A stretch of 64,000 nt of DNA. Origin: Aureimonas sp. SA4125. GTDB taxonomy: Bacteria > Pseudomonadota > Alphaproteobacteria > Rhizobiales > Rhizobiaceae. The stretch covers positions 62,001-126,000 of the forward strand of contig NZ_AP025032.1 of the NCBI RefSeq assembly GCF_019973775.1, read 5' to 3'. The translations under genes and the position numbers were made by a program. The notes under the pieces were generated by a model, which saw only the letters and a list, made by a program, of their open reading frames with translations, was not told the DNA's origin and ran no database searches. Below are positions 42,610 through 52,031 of this stretch, in pieces (the stretch's first letter is position 1; each line of letters starts with the position of its first letter).

Positions 42610-43265
42610 GGCAGGACTTCCTTGTCTGGCCTGTCTGGCCTGTCTGGCTTGTCTGGCGCTTCCGGCCCGGCGGGAAGAGCGGCAGCGCCTGCGCAACGCC
42701 GGAGCGGGATGTTCGGTTCGGCCAGCGCCAGCGTGCCGGCCTCCAGGGTGAAGCGGTGGCAGCAGCCATCGCGGATCTTGATACTCGGCGCCGCCCGCAT
42801 GTCCCAGCCCGTCGCGAGGGCAAAGAGCGGCCGCAGCACGCCCTTGTGGGTGACGACCACGCTGTCCTCCTGCAAGGCCGCAAGGCCCGAGAGAGCCCGA
42901 CGCCCGACCTCGCGCGGGCTCTCGCCGTCCGGCGGGCGAAAGTCGAGGCCCTTCGCCTCCTCCGCGGCGAAGGCCTCGCCGAATTCCTGTCTGAGGTCGG
43001 CGAGACGTCGGCCCTCGTAGCGGCCCCAGTCCATCTCGATCAGGGCGGCAGAGACCCGCGGCACGAGCCCCATCGCCGCGGCCGTCTGCACCGCCCGCTG
43101 CAGCGGGCTCGACAGGCAGTGCCAGCCCTTGGCGAAAGGCGGAAGCCTCCAGGTCGCCGCCTCTGCGGCGCCGTCTCCGGACAGCGCGATGTCCGACCGG
43201 CCCTGGATTCGCCTGTCGGCGTTCCACGGCGTCGGCGCATGCCGTAGCAGCAGGAGCTCGATCAT
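42606..43265 (-). CDS. Histidine phosphatase-superfamily protein
   Basis: The 219-residue protein carries the RHA form of the RHG motif (LLLRHAPTPWN, catalytic His9) and the second histidine in VVVTHKGVLR, with the DWGRYEG segment of the phosphoglycerate mutase/alpha-ribazole phosphatase branch. It may remove a phosphate from a sugar phosphate in the surface-glycan pathway. The extreme C-terminus repeats KPDRPDRPDK, encoded by four 9-base repeats. It overlaps both neighbours by four bases. Confidence 0.86.
   Translation of the reverse strand: MIELLLLRHAPTPWNADRRIQGRSDIALSGDGAAEAATWRLPPFAKGWHCLSSPLQRAVQTAAAMGLVPRVSAALIEMDWGRYEGRRLADLRQEFGEAFAAEEAKGLDFRPPDGESPREVGRRALSGLAALQEDSVVVTHKGVLRPLFALATGWDMRAAPSIKIRDGCCHRFTLEAGTLALAEPNIPLRRCAGAAALPAGPEAPDKPDRPDRPDKEVLP
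42621..42656. repeat. Four tandem 9-base repeats at the 3' end of the phosphatase gene
   Basis: Four units of cytGTCTGG-type (CTTGTCTGG, CCTGTCTGG, CCTGTCTGG, CTTGTCTGG) lie head-to-tail and encode the Pro-Asp-Arg/Lys tail. The unit is a multiple of three, so copy-number change would lengthen the tail without shifting the frame. The array ends just before the ribosome site of the next gene. Confidence 0.85.
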
Positions 43266-44419
43266 GGCCGCCTGCTTTCTGTACGCCGGCTTATCAAATC
43301 TGCGAGATCGGAGGCGAAAAGCCCGGCTGCCGCCGAGATGTCGTTGACTTCGGCAGCCCGGCGCGCGCCCGCGACGCCCATCGCGGCCCGTGATGACGGG
43401 TCGTCGAGCAGGCTCGCAACCGCCTTGGCCAGCGCAGAGGCATCGCCGGCGGGAACCACGAGCCCGGTCGCGCCGGCGGCGACGACGTGGTCGATGCCGC
43501 CGGAGCGACCGGCGACGACCGCAAGGCCTGATGCGGCCGCCTCCAGGAAGACGAGCCCGACCGCCTCCTTCACCGCCGGCCAGACGAAGAGGTCCGCCCC
43601 GGCATAGGCGTCGAGAAGCCTTTCTCCCTCGCACAGGCCGGCGAAGACGACACGGGCGCCGAAAGGCGCCATCAGATCCCGCACCGCCGGAGCCGCCGGG
43701 CCGTCGCCGACGACGAGGAGCTGCCAGGGGCGGCTGCCGAGAAGCGCCAGGGCCTTCGCCAGGACGGCGTAGGAGCGCAGCTTCTGGTCGTCGCGCATCA
43801 TCGCGACGGTGAGCAGCAGCGGAACCTCGGGGAGAAGCCCGCAGGTGCGTTCCAGTTCGTCCCGCGCCAGAACCCTTGCGCCTTCCGGACGGCGGTAGGG
43901 CGCGGTGTCGACGAAGGGCGGCAGGTCGGCGAGGACGTCCGGCCCCGCCACCACGGGCGCGAGGCAGGCGGCATCGACGGGGTTCAGGCAGTAGATGCGG
44001 TCGGCCGCCCGGATGGCAGCTTCCGCCGCGCGAAAACCCTGATCCCAGGGCCCGCCGGCCTGCTTTGGCGCATGCGAGGCCTCGGCGACGACATAGGGAA
44101 TGCCGAGGGCCGCGGCGACGACGGGGCCGAGATGGTCGGGCGCCTTGTGGTAGAGATGGTAGGTGAACCAGAGGTCGGGCTTTTCCGCCGGCCGCGCCCG
44201 CCAACGCGCAAGCAGACGCTGGGCGAGCCGCCTGCCGAGCCCTGCCAACCGTTCCTGGCGCACGGGATCGCCGCGGTCATAGGCGCGAAAGGACGAAGCC
44301 ACCGTCACCGTGGCGCCGCCCCGCTCCAGTGCCGCGACGAGGAGGCGCGCGACGCGGCGGTCACCCGAGGGCACGGGATCGCCCGGCGGCTTCATCGGGG
44401 CGTAGAAGGTGACCCTCAT
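43262..44419 (-). CDS. Glycosyltransferase family 4 protein
   Basis: The 385-residue GT-B enzyme has the N-terminal MRVTFYAPMKPPGDPVPSGD acceptor loop and the donor-site block EAVGLVFLEAAASGLAVVAGRSGGIDHVV (EX7E motif). It transfers a sugar from a nucleotide donor to a growing glycan in the cytoplasm. Length is normal. Overlaps of four bases join it to the GT4 gene upstream and the phosphatase gene downstream. Confidence 0.9.
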   Translation of the reverse strand: MRVTFYAPMKPPGDPVPSGDRRVARLLVAALERGGATVTVASSFRAYDRGDPVRQERLAGLGRRLAQRLLARWRARPAEKPDLWFTYHLYHKAPDHLGPVVAAALGIPYVVAEASHAPKQAGGPWDQGFRAAEAAIRAADRIYCLNPVDAACLAPVVAGPDVLADLPPFVDTAPYRRPEGARVLARDELERTCGLLPEVPLLLTVAMMRDDQKLRSYAVLAKALALLGSRPWQLLVVGDGPAAPAVRDLMAPFGARVVFAGLCEGERLLDAYAGADLFVWPAVKEAVGLVFLEAAASGLAVVAGRSGGIDHVVAAGATGLVVPAGDASALAKAVASLLDDPSSRAAMGVAGARRAAEVNDISAAAGLFASDLADLISRRTESRRP

Positions 44420-45681
44420 CGGCCTCGCCCGAGCGTCTCCCCGATCCGCCGGAAGATCGTCTTGACGCCGGCGGCGTAGCCGAAATGCCGGGTGACGCGG
44501 TCGAGCCCCGCGGCGGCGAGGCGTCGGCGCAGCGGCGGATCGGCGATGGCGCGCGCGAGCGCCTCGGCGAGCGCCCGCGGATCGTTCGGTGGCACGAGAA
44601 GACCCGTCTCGCCATCGACGACGAGCTCGGGCACCGCCGACACCCGTGTCGAGACGCAGAGGAGCCGCTGGCTCTGCGCCTCCATCAGGACGTTCGGCAG
44701 GCCGTCGCGGTCGCCATCGTCGGAGACGCGGCAGTTCAGCGCAAAGATGTCGGCGGCCCGGTAGCGCCCGAGGACCTCCGCCTGCGCCATCGCGCCGAGA
44801 AAGGCCACGCGATCGGCGATGCCAAGGGTCTTCGCGCGCGATTTCAGCTCGGACTTCAAGGGACCGCCGCCGATGATGTCGAGGCGCCAGTGACAGTCGG
44901 CGGGAAGAAGCGCGAGGGCGTCGAACAGGCCGCGATAGCCCTTCTTGTCGACGAGGCGACCGACGGTCAGGAGGCGGACGGGGCGGGTGGGATCGCTGCC
45001 GTCCCTGCTATCGACGTCGGGCGCATCCGCCGCCGGCGGCGGAAACCGCCCGAAATCGAGTCCGTGATAGACGAGGCCGACGCGCGCCGGGTCGGGCGCC
45101 AGGCCCTTGAGGTGCACGGCATTGGCCTCGGTACAGGTGACGAGGAAGGCGCAGTCGGCAAGCTTCTCGCGCTTTTCCCAGTCTTGAAGCGTCCAGATGT
45201 CCTTGGCATGGGCCGAGACGGCGAAGGGGAGGCCCAGCATGCGCCCGGCATAGCGCGCGACCGAGCCCGGCGTGTGCAGGAAGTGCACATAGATCAGCCC
45301 GACATCTCCGGGCATTTCCGCCGCGAGCACGAGGGCCTGCCCGAAACGGCGGCCGCGATTGTGCGTCGGGTCGCGCCGCCAGTCCTTCAGGAACTGCCGT
45401 CTCGCCTCGGCATAGAAAGGCAGCTTGCGGGCGATCCGCCAGGAGCGGAAGACCCGGAGGGGGTCGGTGTAGAGATATTCCGGCAGGTAGTTGGGCACCT
45501 CGGCAATCTCGCCATGCACGGGGTGCTCGCGCTCGTCCGTCGGCAGGCGCAGAGAGACCAGCGCCATCGGCAGCCCGAGTTGCTTCAGGCCGAGGATCTC
45601 CTGGGCGATGAAGGTCTCCGAAAGGCGCGGATAGCCTTTGAGGACGATGGCGACCCGCGGCCGCGCGATGCCGTGCTCCAT
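44416..45681 (-). CDS. Glycosyltransferase family 4 protein, colanic-acid/exopolysaccharide type
   Basis: The 421-residue GT-B protein begins with VAIVLKGYPRLSETFIAQEI, the sequence type of WcaL/AmsK-like exopolysaccharide transferases, and has the donor block GLPNVLMEAQSQRLLCVSTRVSAVPELV with the EX7E pair. VSAHAKDIWT is the acceptor-domain histidine region. It supports a surface-polysaccharide role for the operon. It is eight bases downstream of the first gene and overlaps the next by four. Confidence 0.9.
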   Translation of the reverse strand: MEHGIARPRVAIVLKGYPRLSETFIAQEILGLKQLGLPMALVSLRLPTDEREHPVHGEIAEVPNYLPEYLYTDPLRVFRSWRIARKLPFYAEARRQFLKDWRRDPTHNRGRRFGQALVLAAEMPGDVGLIYVHFLHTPGSVARYAGRMLGLPFAVSAHAKDIWTLQDWEKREKLADCAFLVTCTEANAVHLKGLAPDPARVGLVYHGLDFGRFPPPAADAPDVDSRDGSDPTRPVRLLTVGRLVDKKGYRGLFDALALLPADCHWRLDIIGGGPLKSELKSRAKTLGIADRVAFLGAMAQAEVLGRYRAADIFALNCRVSDDGDRDGLPNVLMEAQSQRLLCVSTRVSAVPELVVDGETGLLVPPNDPRALAEALARAIADPPLRRRLAAAGLDRVTRHFGYAAGVKTIFRRIGETLGRGR

Positions 45682-45689
45682 GTCTTGCG

Positions 45690-46886
45690 TCAGTCGCTGA
45701 TCAGGGCGGGACGCCGACTGCGCTCGCCCACGGCGGCACTGAAGAGAGTCTCGATCTGCTCCAGCCCCGACAGGAGCCCCGGCAGCTGTGCCACCGAGGG
45801 CTTCGGCTGGAAGGGAAGGCCGTGCAGGGCCTCGGCCATGCGCCCGGCGTCGTTGGTGTCGCCCTCGGGCAGCATCATCCGGGCAAGGCCGAGTTCCTGC
45901 GCCCGCGACGCCCGGATGTACTGCTCCAGCCGCGGATGCGTGCGCGGCACGATCAGCGCCGGCTTGTCGAAGGAAATGATCTCGCAGAACGTGTTGTAGC
46001 CGCCCATGGTGACGAGACCGGCGGCGCCCTCGACCATGGCCTCCATGTTGGTGTGGAAGTTGATCGCCTGGATGCGGTCGAGCCGCGCCACCCGGTCGCG
46101 AAAGACCTGGCGCTCGTCGCCGGACAGGAAGGGCCCGAAGACGATCTTGGCCCGGTGCGGCAGGCTCGGATCCGCCTCGTAGGCGCCGATGAGCCAGTCG
46201 AGCATGACCGCCCCGTCATTGCCGCCGCCGGCGGTGACGAGGATGTACGGCTCTTCCTCGTCCGGCGTCTCTTCGGAAAACGCGCCGACGGCGCGGCGGA
46301 GATAGCCGGTGTAGCGGATGCGCTGCATGGTTCTGTCGGCCAGGCCGACGCCCTCCAGCGGCTCGAAGACCGCCTGCGGCCCATAGACCCAGATCTCGTC
46401 GTAGAGCTGATCCACCGCGTCGATGGCGCCCTTGCGCTCCCACTCTTCGCGCAGCCGCGCCGGATCGTCCATGACCTCGCGGATGCCGAGAATGTTGCGC
46501 GTACCCGCCTGCTTCAGATGGATCAGCGTGTCGTTCACCTCGCCGCGCAGGCCAAGCGGCTCCTTGTCGACGAGGAAGACGTCCGGCTTGTAGCGTCGCG
46601 CCGTCTCCAGGATGATCACCGAGCGGATTTCCATCAGCTCCTCGGTCGTCACCCCCAGCGCCGTCGGCGCATAGGTGTTGTTGTCGACCTTGACGATTCC
46701 GGGCACGCGGATGAAGTCGACGCGCGGATGCAGGTCGAAGGATCCGACCACCGGCGAGCCGGAAATGATCAGCACCGACAGGTCGTCATGCCGCGAGGAG
46801 AGGTGGTTGGCGATTGTCTGGCAACGCCGGAGATGGCCGAGACCATAGGAATCATGACTGTAGATGAGAAGCCGCTTACCGGTCAT
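45690..46886 (-). CDS. MurG/GT28-like glycosyltransferase, first gene of the glycan operon
   Basis: The 398-residue protein starts [23 protein letters not shown] and ends with a GT28-like donor domain ([13 protein letters not shown] and [23 protein letters not shown]). It is paralogous in layout to the enzyme at 41422. No membrane helix. As first gene, its promoter should lie in the 368-base region shared with the divergent chemoreceptor gene. The acceptor and donor sugars are unknown. Confidence 0.87.
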   Translation of the reverse strand: MTGKRLLIYSHDSYGLGHLRRCQTIANHLSSRHDDLSVLIISGSPVVGSFDLHPRVDFIRVPGIVKVDNNTYAPTALGVTTEELMEIRSVIILETARRYKPDVFLVDKEPLGLRGEVNDTLIHLKQAGTRNILGIREVMDDPARLREEWERKGAIDAVDQLYDEIWVYGPQAVFEPLEGVGLADRTMQRIRYTGYLRRAVGAFSEETPDEEEPYILVTAGGGNDGAVMLDWLIGAYEADPSLPHRAKIVFGPFLSGDERQVFRDRVARLDRIQAINFHTNMEAMVEGAAGLVTMGGYNTFCEIISFDKPALIVPRTHPRLEQYIRASRAQELGLARMMLPEGDTNDAGRMAEALHGLPFQPKPSVAQLPGLLSGLEQIETLFSAAVGERSRRPALISD

Positions 46887-47254
46887 CCGAGGTCATCCAG
46901 TTGGCCGAGCGTGCGTCGGTTCGGGCAGGGGCGTCTGGTGGGCATCCTATCCCGCCATCGGCGCAGTTTTGCAAGCCGGGCACGCCATTAAGACGGGGGG
47001 CGGCGCAGGACGCCGGGGTCGGTGCCTCGGCAAGGGCCGGGCTCGATCCCCTGCCCGTCGGTCCTCCCCCGCCTTTCGGGCTGTCCGGGCTTCATGCCAC
47101 GCCACTCCCCGAACAATGGGGGGGGCGGTCTTATCCAAGTTTCAATCACTTTTGTTCACTGATGGAAACGATTGGCGGCGCCTTGGCACCGTCACCCATT
47201 CGACGACAAGGCCTGCCGAAAGTCCTGAAACAGGCGACCGAAAGCGAGATACTG
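46887..47254. other. Divergent intergenic region between the glycan operon and the chemoreceptor gene
   Basis: No gene is supported in these 368 bases. A long G-run (TGGGGGGGG near 47117-47125) preceded by CCCCGAAC could form a small hairpin, and an AT-rich patch (ATCCAAGTTTCAATCACTTT, 47136-47155) may contain the chemoreceptor promoter. I could not assign -35/-10 boxes with confidence. Confidence 0.4.
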
Positions 47255-49474
47255 ATGAGCGACGCGCCAATCAAGCGACCCCTATGGATCCGGATCACCG
47301 CCTATGGCTTTGCCGCGGTGCTGTTCGCCAGTGCCGCGATCGGAGGCCTCGCCTGGTATCGCCAGTCGATCATGAGCAGCCAGTTCATCGCCTCCGAACT
47401 GACCGACGACATGGCCCATATCCAGGCCGACATGGACGCGCAGAAGCGTGTCGCCTCGGCCCTCGCTCTTGCCCTCGCCGGCGAACCCGAAACCGGCTAT
47501 CTCATTCAGTCATACGCCCGCGAGGACATCATCCGGCGCTACGCCGACGCCTACCCGGCGATCGTCGCCAACGGCGCGCTGCAGCTGATCACCTTCGTCG
47601 ACGCCAAGGCGGAGGTCGTCGCCCGCATCCACGAGCCCGACAAGTTCGGCGACAACATGACCGGACGCCGCAAGATGGTGGTCAAGGCGATCGCCGAGGG
47701 AAAGCTGATGGCCGGCACCGAGCCCGGTCGCACCGCGGTCAGCATGTTCGCTTCCGCCCCGGTGATGCAGAACGGCGTCGCCGTCGGTGCCGTCGATATC
47801 GGCACCAAGCTCACCAATGATTACTTCGCCCGCCTCGCCGACGAGGTTCAGGCCGATGTCGCCGTCTACATCAACGGAGCCGAGGGCCTGGTCAGCCAGG
47901 CCTCCACCTTTGCGGACAAGCCGCTGCTGACGCCCGAAGAGCTGAAGGCGACCCTCGAGGGCACGGTGATCCAGCACACCGTCACCACCGCGACGGGAAC
48001 CTATGCCGTCACCGCCCTGCCGTTCGCCGACTTCTCCGGCACCAAGGTCGGCGTCATGGAGCTGGCCTCGGACATCACCGCGCTGGTCGAGGAGCAGCAG
48101 GCGGCCCGACTGGAAGCGATCATCGGCATGATCGCCGTTTGCCTCATCTCGCTCGTCGGCTTCCTGCTCTTCGCCCGCTCGCTCGGGGGCCTGATCCAGC
48201 GCCTCACCAAGACCATGGGAAGCCTGGCGGCGGGGTCGCTGACCGTCGAGGTCGTCGGCCAGGACCGGCCGGACGAGATCGGGGCGATGGCCCGGGCCGT
48301 TCAGGTGTTCAAGACCGCGGCGCTCGAGAACAAGCGCCTGGAAGCGGAAGCTGCATCGGCGCGGGCGGCGCAGGCGAGCCAGCGCGAGCGGCAGTCGGCC
48401 ATCGATCAGTCCAAGGAAGAGGACCTGCGCACCTTCGTGCACGCGGTCGAGAACAGCTTCGACGCTCTGTCGGCGGGCGATCTGACGGTGCGCATGGATC
48501 AGGCCGTGGCGCCGGAGTTCGAGCCGATCCGGGAGAAGTTCAATGCCAGCGTCGCCGAGCTGGAAGCCGCCATCGGCGGCGTCGCCGGGGGCGTGGCGAC
48601 GCTGCGCACCGGTCTTGCCGAAATCTCCGTCGCCTCCAACGACCTCGCCCAGCGCACCGAGCAGCAGGCGGCGAGCCTCGAGGAGACGGTCGCGGCGCTG
48701 TCGGAAGTGACGACGGGCGTCAACCAGACGGCGGAGGGCGCAGCCCAGGCCCAGGTCGGCGCGACGGCGGCGCAGAAGAATGCCGAGAAGGGCGGCGAGA
48801 TCGTCGCCAAGGCGGTCGCGGCGATGAGCCAGATCGAGCATTCCTCGGAGGAAATCGGCAAGATCATCGGCGTCATCGACGAGATCGCCTTCCAGACCAA
48901 CCTTCTGGCCCTCAACGCCGGCGTCGAGGCGGCGCGGGCGGGCGAGGCGGGCCGCGGCTTTGCCGTCGTCGCGCAGGAAGTGCGCGGGCTCGCCCAGCGC
49001 TCGGCGGAAGCGGCCAAGGAGATCAAGGCGCTGATCTCGACCTCGTCGAAACAGGTCGGCGAGGGCGTCGAGCTGGTGACGGCGTCGGGCAAGTCGCTGG
49101 ATGCCATCGTCACGCAGGTCGCGGAGATGTCGGCGGTGGTCGCCGAGATCGCCCGCAGCGCCAAGGAACAGGCGATCTCGCTGCGCGAGGTCTCGGGCGC
49201 GGCCGACCAGATGGACAAGGTCACGCAGCAGAACGCCGCAATGGTCGAGGAGGCGACGGCCGCGGCGCAGACGCTGTCGGACGAGACCGACGAGCTCGCC
49301 GCCATGGTCGAGCGCTTCACCACCCGGACCGGCCACGGCGGCAAGGCCGCCCCGGCGCGCAGCCAGCCGTCCCGGCCGGCCGCCGCCCGCCCGTCCGCCC
49401 GTCCGGTGACGCAGATGCGCACCACCGGCCAAGGCGGCGCCGCCCCGGCGGCCGAGGGCTGGGAGGAGTTCTGA
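47255..49474 (+). CDS. Methyl-accepting chemotaxis protein with periplasmic Cache-like sensor
   Basis: The 739-residue receptor has a first membrane helix (about 12-35), a periplasmic single-Cache-like ligand domain (about 36-285), a second helix (about 288-312), two HAMP segments (about 312-365 and 390-440) and a signalling domain with the conserved hairpin [33 protein letters not shown] (in part). It ends GWEEF, a CheR/CheB-docking pentapeptide of the xWxxF type, so it is a tethering receptor. The ligand is unknown. Start [11 protein letters not shown] is chosen by its membrane topology. No che genes are adjacent. Confidence 0.93.
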   Translation: MSDAPIKRPLWIRITAYGFAAVLFASAAIGGLAWYRQSIMSSQFIASELTDDMAHIQADMDAQKRVASALALALAGEPETGYLIQSYAREDIIRRYADAYPAIVANGALQLITFVDAKAEVVARIHEPDKFGDNMTGRRKMVVKAIAEGKLMAGTEPGRTAVSMFASAPVMQNGVAVGAVDIGTKLTNDYFARLADEVQADVAVYINGAEGLVSQASTFADKPLLTPEELKATLEGTVIQHTVTTATGTYAVTALPFADFSGTKVGVMELASDITALVEEQQAARLEAIIGMIAVCLISLVGFLLFARSLGGLIQRLTKTMGSLAAGSLTVEVVGQDRPDEIGAMARAVQVFKTAALENKRLEAEAASARAAQASQRERQSAIDQSKEEDLRTFVHAVENSFDALSAGDLTVRMDQAVAPEFEPIREKFNASVAELEAAIGGVAGGVATLRTGLAEISVASNDLAQRTEQQAASLEETVAALSEVTTGVNQTAEGAAQAQVGATAAQKNAEKGGEIVAKAVAAMSQIEHSSEEIGKIIGVIDEIAFQTNLLALNAGVEAARAGEAGRGFAVVAQEVRGLAQRSAEAAKEIKALISTSSKQVGEGVELVTASGKSLDAIVTQVAEMSAVVAEIARSAKEQAISLREVSGAADQMDKVTQQNAAMVEEATAAAQTLSDETDELAAMVERFTTRTGHGGKAAPARSQPSRPAAARPSARPVTQMRTTGQGGAAPAAEGWEEF

Positions 49475-49493
49475 TCTCCTCGTTGCTCGCAAA

Positions 49494-49523
49494 GGGACGG
49501 CCGGCCGACACGCCGGCCGTCCC
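49494..49523 (+). terminator. Perfect 12-bp GC hairpin after the chemoreceptor gene
   Basis: GGGACGGCCGGC and GCCGGCCGTCCC pair perfectly over a six-base loop, 20 bases after the stop. There is no T-run downstream, so Rho-independent termination is only probable. Confidence 0.6.
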
Positions 49524-49680
49524 ACCGATCCTTCAGGCTTGCCCGATCCCGCCTGCCAATCCCGCCAGGTCCTTCCCGCCAGACCGGCGGCTTGCCGCCG
49601 ACCGCCTTCCCGAACGATAGTGCGCAGCGCCCCGCGCCATCCGGCGCTGCCATGATTTCCAGGACTTCGGGACACACGCC

Positions 49681-50460
49681 ATGAAACTACAGGACAATGT
49701 CGCCGTCATCACCGGCGCCGGCTCCGGCATCGGCCGCGAGATCGCGCTGGCCTTCTGCCGCGAGGGCGCCAAGGTCGCGGTCTGCGACATCAACATGGAC
49801 GGCGCGAACGCCACTGTGGCCGAGATCGAGGCGGCGGGCGGCGCGGCGATGGCCATCGCCATGGATGTCACCGACGAGGCGGCGGTCGATGCCGGCGTCG
49901 ACAAGGCCTTCGCCCGTTTCGGGCGGATCGACACGATGATCTCGAACGCCGGGATCCAGATCGTCCATCCGATCGAAAAATTCCCCTATGCCGATTTCCG
50001 CAAGGTCATGGACATCCATGTCGGTGGCGGCTTTCTCCTGACCAAGGCCTGCGTCCGGTACATGTACCCGCAGAAATCCGGCGCGCTGATCTACATGGGC
50101 TCGGCCCACAGCCACGAGGCCTCGCCGCTGAAGAGCGCCTATGTCGCGGCCAAGCATGCGCTGCTCGGGCTCGGTCGCGTGATGGCCAAGGAGGGCGCCC
50201 GGCACGGCGTGCGCTCCAATCTGATCTGTCCCGGTTTCGTCAAGACGCCGCTGGTCGAGAAGCAGATCCCGGAACAAGCCAGGAGCCTTGGCATTTCCGA
50301 GGACGAGGTCGTCTCCCGGATCATGCTGGGCGATACCGTCGACCAGGAGTTCACCACCATCAAGGACGTCGCCGACGTGGCGGTGTTCCTCGCCGGCTTC
50401 GGCTCCAATGCCCTCACCGGACAGTCGATCCTCGTCAGCCACGGCTGGCATATGGCGTAA
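49681..50460 (+). CDS. bdhA: 3-hydroxybutyrate dehydrogenase-like SDR
   Basis: The 259-residue short-chain dehydrogenase has the NAD motif TGAGSGIGRE (12-20), NAG (residues near 90), and the Ser-Tyr-Lys site in GSAHSHEASPLKSAYVAAKHA. The C-terminal VSHGWHMA matches the end of D-3-hydroxybutyrate dehydrogenases. It probably links polyhydroxybutyrate turnover to acetoacetate. A generic SDR is the alternative. It is followed after 22 bases by the DUF3096 gene. Confidence 0.78.
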   Translation: MKLQDNVAVITGAGSGIGREIALAFCREGAKVAVCDINMDGANATVAEIEAAGGAAMAIAMDVTDEAAVDAGVDKAFARFGRIDTMISNAGIQIVHPIEKFPYADFRKVMDIHVGGGFLLTKACVRYMYPQKSGALIYMGSAHSHEASPLKSAYVAAKHALLGLGRVMAKEGARHGVRSNLICPGFVKTPLVEKQIPEQARSLGISEDEVVSRIMLGDTVDQEFTTIKDVADVAVFLAGFGSNALTGQSILVSHGWHMA

Positions 50461-50482
50461 CCCGCCCCTCAGGAGTTCTTCC

Positions 50483-50638
50483 ATGGAAATCATTACCATC
50501 CAGCCGATCGTGGCCCTGATCGCCGGCATTCTGATCCTGGTGATGCCACGGCTTCTCAATATCGTCGTCGCGATCTACCTCATCTTCATCGGCATCACCG
50601 GCCTGATGGGATCGGACTTCCTGAACACGATCGGCTAG
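50483..50638 (+). CDS. DUF3096 small membrane protein
   Basis: A 51-residue peptide with two hydrophobic stretches (IVALIAGILILVMP and IVVAIYLIFIGITGLMG) matching DUF3096, a family of tiny membrane proteins of unknown role. ATG at 50483 has AGGAG seven bases upstream. It lies between bdhA and the NDH-2-like gene, all on the same strand within 40 bases of one another, so the three are probably one operon. Confidence 0.85.
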   Translation: MEIITIQPIVALIAGILILVMPRLLNIVVAIYLIFIGITGLMGSDFLNTIG

Positions 50639-50675
50639 GACAGACCGAGATCGGAGCGCGTTTGGAGGGCAGACC

Positions 50676-51938
50676 ATGGCGGCGACCCGGATCGTCATTC
50701 TCGGCGGCGGGGCCGGCGGGCTCGAACTCGCCAGCGCGCTGTCGAGCCGGCCGGAACTCGACGTCACCCTCGTCGACCGGGTCGGCGCCCATATCTGGAA
50801 ACCGCGGCTGCACGAATTCGCCGCGGGCACCGTCACATCGACGCTCTCGGAAATCAGCTTCTACATGCTGGCGCAAATGCGCGGCTTCCGCTTCGAGCAG
50901 GGAAGTGTCGTCGGCATCGACCGGGCCGCAAGCGAGGTGCGCCTGGCGGCGCCCGACCTTCCCGGCACGGTCGGCTCCGAGCGGCGGATCGGCTATGACC
51001 GATGCGTCGTCGCCCTCGGCGGCATCACGGCCGACTTCGGCATTCCGGGCGTGCGCGAGCATGCCATCCGCCTCGATGCCAAGCTCGACGCCGACGCTTT
51101 TCGCGACCGTTTCGTCGCCCTCCTGATCAATGCCCGGCAGACGCGCGTTCCGGCCCGCGTCGTGATCGTCGGCTCCGGCGCCACAGGCACGGAACTCGCC
51201 GCGCATCTGCGTCTTGCCGAGACGGCGTTCTTCGACCGGCCGGAGACGACCGAGCAGCCGCGGCTTCTCGATCTCACCCTTTTGGAGGCGGCCCCGGAGG
51301 TGATGCCGGGGGCCGATGCCGAGTTGCGCGCCGGCGTCGTGCAGCGGCTCGCCGAGCTCGGCGTCACCGTGGTCACCAGCGCCAGGATCACCGCTGTCGA
51401 GCCGGGCGCCGTGCGGGCGGCATCGGGCGGGCATTGGCCCGCCGACCTGACGGTCTGGGCAGCGGGGCTTGTCGGCCTCCCCGTGCTGTCGATGCTCGCC
51501 GATTTCGAGATGGATCGCAAAGGGCGCATCGTCGTCGACGCCTTCCTGCGCAGTACGGTCGACCCGGCGGTCTATGCCCTTGGCGATGCCGCCAGCCTGA
51601 CGCCGGATGGCGCGGCGCAACCGCTGCCGCCCACCGCCCAGATCGCCAGCCAGCAGGCGGCCTATCTCGCCTCCAGTCTCGCCGACCCCGTCGCCGCAAA
51701 GCCTTTTCGCTTCAAGGACAAGGGCAAGCTCGTCTCGCTCGGCGGAGCCGGGACCGTCGGGCTCGTCGGCTTCCACCGCAATGATTTCTTCGTCGACGGC
51801 CAGTTCGCCAAGGCCGCCTATCACGCCTTGCAGCGTCGTCATCAATGGCAGGTGCTGGGGCCGCTGCGTGGCTCCGTCGCCATCCTTGCCGACGTGATCT
51901 CGCCGACCAGGGGCCCGGCCCTGAAGCTGCACGGCTGA
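50676..51938 (+). CDS. ndh: NDH-2-like NAD(P)/FAD-dependent oxidoreductase
   Basis: The 420-residue flavoprotein has the N-terminal FAD motif VILGGGAGGLELA, the second dinucleotide motif VVIVGSGATGTELAAHL (near 165) and the C-terminal FAD contact VYALGDAAS. A late hydrophobic C-terminal region (LGPLRGSVAILADVIS) could help it bind the membrane. This is the layout of type II NADH:quinone dehydrogenases, which pass electrons to quinone without pumping protons. Length and motifs fit; exact acceptor is inferred. Confidence 0.88.
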   Translation: MAATRIVILGGGAGGLELASALSSRPELDVTLVDRVGAHIWKPRLHEFAAGTVTSTLSEISFYMLAQMRGFRFEQGSVVGIDRAASEVRLAAPDLPGTVGSERRIGYDRCVVALGGITADFGIPGVREHAIRLDAKLDADAFRDRFVALLINARQTRVPARVVIVGSGATGTELAAHLRLAETAFFDRPETTEQPRLLDLTLLEAAPEVMPGADAELRAGVVQRLAELGVTVVTSARITAVEPGAVRAASGGHWPADLTVWAAGLVGLPVLSMLADFEMDRKGRIVVDAFLRSTVDPAVYALGDAASLTPDGAAQPLPPTAQIASQQAAYLASSLADPVAAKPFRFKDKGKLVSLGGAGTVGLVGFHRNDFFVDGQFAKAAYHALQRRHQWQVLGPLRGSVAILADVISPTRGPALKLHG

Positions 51939-51973
51939 GCTCGGCCGCGACACGGCCGGCCGCATCGCACGAA

Positions 51974-52004
51974 AAAGGGCGGCGGGATGTCCCCACCGCC
52001 CTTT
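51974..52004. terminator. Bidirectional terminator between ndh and paoC
   Basis: AAAGGGCGG and CCGCCCTTT are perfect arms with further GGG/CCC pairing inside; an A-run precedes and T-run follows. It lies between converging genes and fits both strands. Confidence 0.85.
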
Positions 52005-52031
52005 CTGGCGATCAGCTTAGATGGCCAGCAC

